The translations under genes and the position numbers were made by a program. Of a stretch of DNA of 5,541 nt, positions 1-5,541 are shown piece after piece. The stretch comes from Candidatus Hydrogenedentota bacterium (GTDB taxonomy: Bacteria > Spirochaetota > Leptospiria > Turneriellales > J094): positions 1 through 5,541 of the forward strand of contig RFJE01000431.1 in the NCBI GenBank assembly GCA_003695005.1, read 5' to 3'. The notes under the pieces are model-generated. The model was not told the DNA's origin, made no database searches, and worked only from the letters and a program-made list of their open reading frames with translations. Position 1 is the stretch's first letter. Every line of letters starts with the position of its first letter.

Positions 1-2475
1 AAAGAAGCCACTTCTAAAAAAACATTAGTAATTCGTCGAGCTTCTTTTTCACCGTCTGAAAAGTCCCTTATTAAAAAATTTGTAGGCAAAAAAAATGAGG
101 AAATTGTCTACGATCCAACCGGAAATTTAAGCACCGTTGCTGCAGGAAATAAGCGTAGTTATGGAAAGTCTATTGTGGATTACTACGATTTTTCAAAAGC
201 CGATTACATCTTATCGATTGGAGCAGACTTTTTAGGCACGTGGATTGCACCGGAAGCTTTTACAAAACAATTTAGCTCGCGCCGAGATCCAGATGGAAGA
301 ATGAACCGATTAGTAGTTGCCGAGCCAATAATGAGCTTAACCGGATCCAATGCCGATTCTCGCTTACCAATTCATGCAGGAAGCGAAATTCTTCTAGGCC
401 TTACCTTAGCGCATGAGCTCATTGGAAGCTCTAACATTGCCAATAAAGCTCAAATTGCAAATGCCTTAAAAGATTATGCACCTGCGAAAACAGCGTCAAA
501 AATTGGAATTACAGAAGCAGAAATTAAAAAGTTAGTTAAAGAGCTAAAAGCGAATCGCGGTAAGAGCCTTGTTGTAATGGGAGGCGCCAATGTACGTTAT
601 GGATCTTTTGGATCGGCACAAGTGGTAGCCAACTTATTAAATCAGCTTTTAGGAAATGAAGGAAAAACAGTAAGCGCACAAGCGCCGATTTTAGAAGAAA
701 GTTTTTCTTCGCCCAAAGACATCCAAAAAGCTATCAGCGATTTAAAATCCGGGAAATACAAAACAGTTGTTATTGATAGAGCGAATCCTGTCTTTGATAT
801 GCCAAATTCAGGATGGGATGAAGCACTCAAAAGTGTAGAAAATGTGATTATTTTAGATTCTCATATTAGCGAAACAGTACAAGCTGTGCAAGAAAAAGCC
901 ATTGTGGCAGCCTTATCTCATGGACTCGAAAGTTGGAAAGATGCTTATGTAGGAGGAGTCTATACAGTAGCACAGCCTGTAATTCGGCCACTTTTTCAAA
1001 CAAAAAGTGCCGGCGAGTTATGGACTCTCATTGCCGGAGAAAAAGAAGACTTTTATACTTATTTAAAAGAGCAAGTTGCACCAAAGTTTATTGGCACCTT
1101 TAGCGAAAAAGATTGGCATAAGACATTAGCAGAAGGTTATAAGGTTAAGCAAAAACCAGGAGCTTCTAACCGCACTTTCAAAGCAAGTGCACTTGATAAA
1201 TTAAAAAAGATTGATCCGGAACAAAGCGAATACAAGCTTGTTATTTATGAGTCGGTTGGCTTAAGAGATGGTTATGGCGCCAATATTTCTTTCCGCCATG
1301 AATTGCCAGATCCTGTTACAAAAGTTTGTTGGGATAATGTAGCAGCCGTTTCGCCACAAGATGCCAAAAAGAATGGGTGGGAAACAGGATCCATGCTAGA
1401 AATTCAAGCAGGAGATAAAAAAATTACCTTGCCAGCCTTTATTCAACCTGGTGCAAAAGAAGGTACAATTGCCGTAGCTTTAGGTTTTGGTCACTCGGCT
1501 TTAGGGAAAGTAGCAAAAGGTGTAGGGCAAAATGTATATGCTTTAACAGATGGATATCAGTTATCGGGTATTCCTGTAACTGTAAAAGCTACAGGCGAAA
1601 CATATAAAATTGCCACTACGCAAAGACACCATTCCATGCATGGTCGCGCATTAGCACAATTTGCTACTTTAGAAGAGTATAAAAAGAATCCAAAAGAAGC
1701 AGGGCATCACGAGCCACATTCACCCGGGAAAGGGCTTTATCCGGGCTATGAATACAAGACTTATCGCTGGGGCATGAGTATTGATCTTACCAAATGCACA
1801 GGCTGTTCGGCTTGTGTCACGGCTTGTTATAGTGAAAATAACATTCCTGCTGTGGGACGCGATGAAATCCGCGTCGGTCGTGAAATGAGCTGGATGCGAA
1901 TTGACCGCTATTACGCTGGTAGCGAAGAGAATCCAATCACTATTTTCCAGCCAGTCCTCTGTCAGCATTGCGAGAATGCACCTTGTGAAAATGTTTGTCC
2001 TGTGGCAGCCACTTCGCACAGTGATGAAGGTTTAAATGATATTGCCTATAACCGGTGTATTGGTACACGATATTGCCTAAATAACTGTCCGTACAAAGTA
2101 AGAAGATTTAACTGGTTTGAAAATTGGGAAGGTAAACTTCAAGATCCCGAGCAATATGCATTGAACCCCGATGTAACGGTGCGCTCACGGGGAGTGATTG
2201 AAAAGTGCTCTTTTTGTGTACAGAGAATTAATGCAGCTCGACAAAAAGCAAAGCTAGAAAATAGAACCATTGCTGACGGTGAGTTAAAGACAGCCTGTCA
2301 ACAAGGTTGTCCGGCTGACGCCATTGTGTTTGGAGATCGCAATAATTATGGTCGAGAAAATGGTAAAAATGAGGTTATTGTACGCCATGAAAATCCGCGC
2401 ACATACCAGCTCTTAAGTGAAATTAATACAAAGCCAATGGTTGATTACATGGTAAAAATAAGGAACGAGGGATAA
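1..2475 (+). CDS. actB: ActB, molybdopterin-oxidoreductase-like Fe-S subunit of alternative complex III (5' partial)
   Basis: Periplasm-facing electron-transfer subunit of ACIII. The frame is open from base 1, so the gene begins upstream; the GTG at 175 is an internal Val. About 824 residues are present, against roughly 1000 in the family, so the N-terminus with any Tat-type signal is missing. Numbering from base 1, residues 1 to ~400 resemble the molybdopterin oxidoreductase body and ~411-530 the dinucleotide-binding barrel. A His-rich linker (RHHSMHGR at 542-549) leads to a ferredoxin-like domain from ~585. Its Cys are at 599/602/605/609, 654/657/662/666, 686/692/696 (Thr at 689) and 736/739/766/770. 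This gives three four-Cys sets and one three-Cys set, matching the three [4Fe-4S] and one [3Fe-4S] clusters known for ACIII. Family knowledge: ActB lacks a molybdenum cofactor despite its fold. The fused Mo-like and Fe-S architecture, followed by actCDEF, separates it from PsrA/PsrB or NrfC systems. Confidence 0.95.
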   Translation, partial: KEATSKKTLVIRRASFSPSEKSLIKKFVGKKNEEIVYDPTGNLSTVAAGNKRSYGKSIVDYYDFSKADYILSIGADFLGTWIAPEAFTKQFSSRRDPDGRMNRLVVAEPIMSLTGSNADSRLPIHAGSEILLGLTLAHELIGSSNIANKAQIANALKDYAPAKTASKIGITEAEIKKLVKELKANRGKSLVVMGGANVRYGSFGSAQVVANLLNQLLGNEGKTVSAQAPILEESFSSPKDIQKAISDLKSGKYKTVVIDRANPVFDMPNSGWDEALKSVENVIILDSHISETVQAVQEKAIVAALSHGLESWKDAYVGGVYTVAQPVIRPLFQTKSAGELWTLIAGEKEDFYTYLKEQVAPKFIGTFSEKDWHKTLAEGYKVKQKPGASNRTFKASALDKLKKIDPEQSEYKLVIYESVGLRDGYGANISFRHELPDPVTKVCWDNVAAVSPQDAKKNGWETGSMLEIQAGDKKITLPAFIQPGAKEGTIAVALGFGHSALGKVAKGVGQNVYALTDGYQLSGIPVTVKATGETYKIATTQRHHSMHGRALAQFATLEEYKKNPKEAGHHEPHSPGKGLYPGYEYKTYRWGMSIDLTKCTGCSACVTACYSENNIPAVGRDEIRVGREMSWMRIDRYYAGSEENPITIFQPVLCQHCENAPCENVCPVAATSHSDEGLNDIAYNRCIGTRYCLNNCPYKVRRFNWFENWEGKLQDPEQYALNPDVTVRSRGVIEKCSFCVQRINAARQKAKLENRTIADGELKTACQQGCPADAIVFGDRNNYGRENGKNEVIVRHENPRTYQLLSEINTKPMVDYMVKIRNEG
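2467..2472 (+). promoter_or_regulatory. Ribosome binding site of actC, inside the actB 3' end
   Basis: GAGGGA lies in the last two sense codons of actB, with 7 nt between GAGG and the ATG at 2478. Ribosomes terminating on actB sit over this site, so actC translation is probably coupled to actB. Confidence 0.7.
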
Positions 2476-2477
2476 TT

Positions 2478-3878
2478 ATGAGTGTAGAAGCAGCAAAGAA
2501 TCCATATTCCGTAGGAAAAAGTTATTCGCAAATTGATGATGATATTTTAAAGCCAGTCGAAAGCTTCCCAACCAAACTTTGGTATATTGCCATTAGCATT
2601 ACAGGAAGCTTAGCTTTAATGATGTTTATCATGATTGGCTATAGCTTTTATAAAGGTTTAGGTATATTAGGAATTAACAATCCTGTGGGCTGGGGTTTTT
2701 ACATTGTAAACTTTGTATTTTGGATTGGTATTGGTCATGCGGGAACGCTAATTTCAGCCATTTTATATTTATTTAGGCAAAGATGGCGTACCACCATTAA
2801 CCGTGCTGCGGAAGCGATGACCATTTTTGCTGTAATGACAGCTGGACTTTTCCCTGTAATTCACGTAGGACGGCCATGGTTTATCTTTTGGCCATTACCC
2901 TACCCTAATGAAAGAGGTCCTTTGTGGGTAAATTTTAAATCCCCGCTTCTATGGGACGTATTTGCTATTTCTACGTATTTTACTATTTCGCTTGTTTTTT
3001 GGTACATGGGGCTAGTGCCTGATTTAGCCATGATGCGAGATAGAGTAGAACGAATGCAAGCGAGTTCCCCGATTGGACGCTTCTTATTATCGATGAAAAA
3101 AGTAGTGATTCGAGCATTAGCCCTTGGATGGGTTGGTTCTGGTAGGACATGGACACACTATGAGAAAATGGTACTCATGCTAGCTGCTCTAGCAACCCCA
3201 TTGGTATTATCTGTTCATACCATTGTATCTTTTGACTTTGCAACTTCGGTGATTCCTGGCTGGCATTCCACGATTTTCCCTCCTTACTTTGTGGATGGGG
3301 CGATTTATTCAGGATTTGCCATGGTGCTTACATTAATGATTATTACTCGGGAAGTTTTTAAATTAAAAGAGTACATAACATTAAAACATTTAGAAAACAT
3401 GGGAAAAGTGATTTTAGTCACAGGATTGATTGTTTCCATGGCCTATACAACTGAGTTTATTATGGCAGCTTATTCTGGAGCTAAGTACGAGCAATATGTA
3501 TTTTTAAATCGTTTGAAAGGGCCTTATGCATGGGCTTTTTGGACCATGTTTGCCTGTAATGTGGTATCACCACATTTTATGTGGTTTAAAAAGTTAAGAA
3601 CAAATGTAAAATTCTTGTTCTTTATTTCTATTGTGGTTAATATTGGAATGTGGTTCGAGCGGTTTGTCATTATTATTACTTCCCTGCACAGGGATTATTT
3701 ACCTTCTAGCTGGGATATGTATGTTCCCACTGTTTTTGATTATGGTATATTAATTGGAAGTTTTGGATTCTTTTTCACTCTGTACTTAATTTTTGTAAGG
3801 ATGCTTCCATCGATTGCCATTGCCGAAGTAAAAGCAGACGAAGCTTCCGATCATTTAGCAAAAGGAATGGGACATTAA
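2478..3878 (+). CDS. actC: ActC, NrfD/PsrC-family quinol-binding membrane subunit of alternative complex III
   Basis: Integral membrane protein of 466 residues that in characterised ACIII carries the quinol oxidation site and docks onto the Fe-S domain of ActB. Ten hydrophobic segments are visible, at about residues 34-57, 71-99, 111-130, 157-178, 229-250, 270-291, 308-332, 350-370, 376-400 and 421-442. ActC/NrfD signatures include GIGHAGTLISA (84-94), FPVIHVGRPW (125-134), the HTIVSFDFA stretch (247-255) and GWHSTIFPPYFVDGA (261-275). His87, His129, His247, Asp253, His263 and Glu326 are polar residues in or near membrane segments and are candidates for quinol binding or proton transfer; this is inference, not assigned by alignment. 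The ATG follows the actB stop by 2 nt and has a GAGG site at good spacing. Its place between ActB and a DUF3341 gene separates ActC from PsrC or NrfD proper. Confidence 0.95.
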   Translation: MSVEAAKNPYSVGKSYSQIDDDILKPVESFPTKLWYIAISITGSLALMMFIMIGYSFYKGLGILGINNPVGWGFYIVNFVFWIGIGHAGTLISAILYLFRQRWRTTINRAAEAMTIFAVMTAGLFPVIHVGRPWFIFWPLPYPNERGPLWVNFKSPLLWDVFAISTYFTISLVFWYMGLVPDLAMMRDRVERMQASSPIGRFLLSMKKVVIRALALGWVGSGRTWTHYEKMVLMLAALATPLVLSVHTIVSFDFATSVIPGWHSTIFPPYFVDGAIYSGFAMVLTLMIITREVFKLKEYITLKHLENMGKVILVTGLIVSMAYTTEFIMAAYSGAKYEQYVFLNRLKGPYAWAFWTMFACNVVSPHFMWFKKLRTNVKFLFFISIVVNIGMWFERFVIIITSLHRDYLPSSWDMYVPTVFDYGILIGSFGFFFTLYLIFVRMLPSIAIAEVKADEASDHLAKGMGH

Positions 3879-3882
3879 GGAG
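3877..3882 (+). promoter_or_regulatory. Ribosome binding site of actD overlapping the actC stop
   Basis: AAGGAG shares its first two bases with the actC TAA stop (3876-3878) and lies 6 nt before the actD ATG at 3889. This is a strong site at near-ideal spacing, and it confirms the actD start. Confidence 0.8.
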
Positions 3883-3888
3883 CAGAAT

Positions 3889-4449
3889 ATGGGACTGATA
3901 CAAAAAATTAAAGAAGGATTATTTCGATACCAGGAAGCAGACCACGGCTATATTGCACGTTTTTCCGATGTGCATAAATTTTTAAAAGCAGTGGAAAATG
4001 CTCGAGACGCTGGAGTAAAGGAATTAGATACATTTACACCGTTTCCTATTCATGGATTAGAAAAAGCCATGGGAATAAAACGATCTTGGATTAACTTTTG
4101 GACCCTTGTGTTTGGTCTGTGTGGAGTAACAGCGGCTTTTTCGTTCATGGTATTTGTAGATGTCTTTAATTGGCCTATGAATATTGGCGGAAAACCTCAC
4201 TTTGCATGGCCTGCTTACATTCCTATTAGTTTTGAGCTTACAGTTTTATTTGGTGGTTTAGGCACTGTGGGAGCATTAATTTATTTAGGACGACTAGGTA
4301 AAATCAATAGGCCATTACCGGCTCGAGGAGTTACTTCCGACACAATGGCACTTTGGGTTGGGGATAACATTGGAAAAGAAAAGTTTGATTCTATAGTAGC
4401 TGGATTAGCAGATGAGACTTTTGAGATTCAACAAGGAGAGAACGAGTGA
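3889..4449 (+). CDS. actD: ActD, DUF3341 membrane subunit of alternative complex III
   Basis: Small membrane subunit of 186 residues, a usual length for the family. The N-terminal soluble part (1-65) shows the DUF3341 pattern: an aromatic-rich start, FSDVHKFLKAVENARDAG (25-42), and the signature TPFPIHGLEKAMG (50-62). Two hydrophobic helices follow at about 68-91 and 111-134, joined by a Trp/Pro-rich loop (WPMNIGGKPHFAWP). The acidic C-terminal tail (~150-186) is soluble. It carries no Cys cluster or heme motif, so it binds no obvious redox cofactor. Family knowledge: ActD packs against the ActC/ActF membrane core, and its role is regarded as structural or unclear. It starts 10 nt after actC and overlaps actE, in the canonical act order. 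Confidence 0.93.
   Translation: MGLIQKIKEGLFRYQEADHGYIARFSDVHKFLKAVENARDAGVKELDTFTPFPIHGLEKAMGIKRSWINFWTLVFGLCGVTAAFSFMVFVDVFNWPMNIGGKPHFAWPAYIPISFELTVLFGGLGTVGALIYLGRLGKINRPLPARGVTSDTMALWVGDNIGKEKFDSIVAGLADETFEIQQGENE
4433..4438 (+). promoter_or_regulatory. Ribosome binding site of actE inside the actD 3' end
   Basis: AAGGAG lies inside the last codons of actD. The spacing is 7 nt to a GTG at 4446 and 10 nt to the adjacent ATG at 4449, so the site itself permits either start. Confidence 0.7.
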
Positions 4450-5015
4450 TGAAAAGGATTAGCAAACTAGGAATTGGAATCAGCATCATTACATTAAGTT
4501 TATTTTCTGCAAATTGTCGGAACTATCACTATTTTATGGATATGCATATCAGTCCTGCAATTGATACCCAAGAGGAAGATGTGCTTGGTAAGCGAATGGG
4601 GAATCGATTGTTGCCAGAGCACACTGTTTTATACAAAAAGCCGTACATGCCATTAAAGCCAGGTGATATTGAATACTATAACCAAATTATGGATAAATTA
4701 AAAAGTCCTTTGCCAAAAACACAAAAAGTGTTTGCATTAGGAAAACAAAAATTTCGTATTTATTGTTCACCCTGCCATGGAATGGAAGGCAAGGGAGATG
4801 GACCTGTAAAAAAGAAATTTGTTATTATTCGCAACATTGTTCCTTTAAAAAAAGGCGAAGATTTTGCATTAGCCAATAAACCGGAAGGGTATTTTTTCCA
4901 AGTTATTTATGGTGGTTTTGGTGCCATGAGAGGTTATTATTCTCAAATGACATCAGAAGAAATGTGGGCAGTTGCTCGTTATGTAAAATATTTACAAAAA
5001 CAAGCTATGAAATAA
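4449..5015 (+). CDS. actE: ActE, monoheme cytochrome c lipoprotein subunit of alternative complex III
   Basis: Membrane-anchored periplasmic cytochrome c of 188 residues. From the ATG at 4449, the signal is KR-positive (2-6), then hydrophobic (7-19), then SAN-Cys23, a relaxed lipobox suggesting a lipidated Cys. Residues ~24-70 (RNYHYFMDMHISP, then LLPEHTVLYKKPYMP) follow the ActE extension, which in relatives reads roughly MHDQP...PIPEGTVAR. One class I cytochrome c domain covers ~90-185: heme motif CSPCH at 106-110, then GMEGKGDGP, the probable sixth ligand Met160 in GGFGAMRGY, and the closing helix WAVARYVKYLQ (173-183). Heme is presumably attached by the Ccm or Ccs machinery after export. 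The start is ambiguous: a GTG at 4446 adds one Met, and ATG is preferred by codon type. The ATG shares one base with the actD stop (TGATG), implying translational coupling. Confidence 0.93.
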   Translation: MKRISKLGIGISIITLSLFSANCRNYHYFMDMHISPAIDTQEEDVLGKRMGNRLLPEHTVLYKKPYMPLKPGDIEYYNQIMDKLKSPLPKTQKVFALGKQKFRIYCSPCHGMEGKGDGPVKKKFVIIRNIVPLKKGEDFALANKPEGYFFQVIYGGFGAMRGYYSQMTSEEMWAVARYVKYLQKQAMK

Positions 5016-5023
5016 AAGGAAGT

Positions 5024-5029
5024 AAAGGA
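5024..5029 (+). promoter_or_regulatory. Ribosome binding site of actF
   Basis: AAAGGA lies 7 nt before the ATG at 5037, in the 21-nt actE-actF spacer. A second AGGA (5031-5034) is too close to the start to be the main site. This spacer is the longest non-coding stretch in the window and holds no promoter or hairpin that I can see. Confidence 0.6.
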
Positions 5030-5036
5030 TAGGATT

Positions 5037-5541
5037 ATGGAAAAGTTTCAGTTACCATCAAAACTTAAAAATTTGTACATCGGACTTGCAGCCGTTGGGC
5101 TTATTTCTCTAGCGGTGGGATTTGTTGTTCAGCCAGATAGAGCATGGGCTGGCTTATTGGTCTTTGCATTTTTCTTGTTAATGCTCGGGCTTAGCGGTGG
5201 ATTTTTTACTTCCTTGCAATTTGTATCCGGAGCAAATTGGTTTGTAGTCATGCGCAATGTCCCTGTTGGTCTTATGAATGTTTCTGCCATTGCTCTTCTT
5301 CTACTGATTGGGGTCATTGCAGGATCTCATTCTCTTTATGAGTGGACTCACCATGAAGTCGTACAAAATGATAAGTTACTTCTTTATAAGAGCTTTTACT
5401 TAAATCTTCCTTTCTTTATTTCTCGAACCGTATTTTATGTGGTTCTTTTAGGTGGGATTTGGTTTTTTATGCGAAAAATGATGAAAAAGCTCGACGAAAC
5501 AAAAGATTACCAATATAAAGACAAACTGATTCGTTTAAGTG
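5037..5541 (+). CDS. actF: ActF, NrfD-like membrane subunit of alternative complex III (3' partial)
   Basis: The frame is open from the ATG at 5037 to the window edge, giving 168 codons with no stop; full ActF proteins are around 400 residues with ten helices, so well under half is visible. Four hydrophobic segments lie at about 13-31, 38-63, 74-96 and 125-146. Recognisable ActF features are PDRAWAGLL (33-41), the GGFFTSLQFVSGANW stretch (54-68), RNVPVGLM (73-80), LYEWTHHEVVQNDKLL (100-115) and YLNLPFFISR (121-130). Family knowledge: ActF is a paralogue of ActC that forms the second half of the membrane core. It is thought to contribute to proton conduction or structure rather than to quinol oxidation next to the Fe-S domain. 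The start is supported by the AAAGGA site and by the absence of room for an earlier one after the actE stop. Confidence 0.92.
   Translation, partial: MEKFQLPSKLKNLYIGLAAVGLISLAVGFVVQPDRAWAGLLVFAFFLLMLGLSGGFFTSLQFVSGANWFVVMRNVPVGLMNVSAIALLLLIGVIAGSHSLYEWTHHEVVQNDKLLLYKSFYLNLPFFISRTVFYVVLLGGIWFFMRKMMKKLDETKDYQYKDKLIRLS

Noticed and set aside
175..177. GTG as the start of ActB
   Set aside because: The frame is open back to base 1 with coding-like sequence, no ribosome binding site precedes the GTG, and the family needs roughly 200 more N-terminal residues. It is an internal Val.
642..830. 62-codon open frame on the minus strand
   Set aside because: It lies wholly inside actB, and its product has no recognisable motif. 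It is an antisense shadow.
1720..2019. 99-codon open frame on the minus strand
   Set aside because: It lies opposite the highly conserved Fe-S domain of actB, and no known domain is seen in its translation.
1..3878. Polysulfide or nitrite reductase (psrABC/nrfCD) locus
   Set aside because: The Mo-like and Fe-S parts are fused in one protein, cluster III has the Cys-to-Thr change, and the next genes are DUF3341, a monoheme cytochrome c and a second NrfD-like gene. That set is diagnostic of ACIII.
5016..5036. Possible promoter or terminator between actE and actF
   Set aside because: The 21-nt spacer is only purine-rich ribosome binding sequence, with no inverted repeat, no T-run and no room for a -35/-10 pair.
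5129..5317. 62-codon open frame on the minus strand
   Set aside because: It lies opposite actF, whose conserved membrane motifs explain the sequence; the translation is low-complexity and unrecognised.

Overview
The window is the central part of an alternative complex III (ACIII, act) operon. ACIII is a membrane quinol:electron-acceptor oxidoreductase that replaces the cytochrome bc1 complex in many bacteria. Five genes lie head to tail on the + strand in the canonical order: actB (5' end missing), actC, actD, actE and actF (3' end missing). Essentially every base is coding. The gaps between genes are 2, 10, an overlap, and 21 nt, so this is one tightly packed transcription unit. No promoter, terminator, RNA gene, mobile element or CRISPR array is visible.

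Layout: 1-2475 encodes the C-terminal ~824 residues of ActB, the peripheral molybdopterin-oxidoreductase-like protein fused to a ferredoxin-like domain with four Fe-S motifs. 2478-3878 encodes ActC, a ten-helix NrfD/PsrC-type quinol-binding membrane subunit. 3889-4449 encodes ActD, a small DUF3341 protein with two membrane helices. 4449-5015 encodes ActE, a monoheme cytochrome c with a lipoprotein-type signal. From 5037 to the window end is the first 168 codons of ActF, the second NrfD-like membrane subunit. The pentaheme/transmembrane subunit ActA would be expected just upstream and the rest of ActF just downstream; cytochrome oxidase (cox) genes often follow in other genomes, but none of this is visible here.

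How they work together (family knowledge): quinol is oxidised at the membrane subunit ActC, with ActF as its structural partner. Electrons pass to the Fe-S clusters of ActB and the hemes of ActA and ActE, then to a soluble cytochrome c or directly to a heme-copper oxidase.

Organism: the DNA is AT-rich (by eye about 40% GC) and each gene has a purine-rich Shine-Dalgarno sequence. That argues against Bacteroidetes, a major ACIII-bearing group that rarely uses such sites. The ActE lipobox ends in Asn-Cys, which fits the relaxed spirochaetal lipobox. A Leptospira-like spirochaete is my best guess, held weakly; another low-GC Gram-negative such as a Bdellovibrio relative is possible. I found no undescribed system: this is a recognisable respiratory operon with a few local sequence peculiarities.
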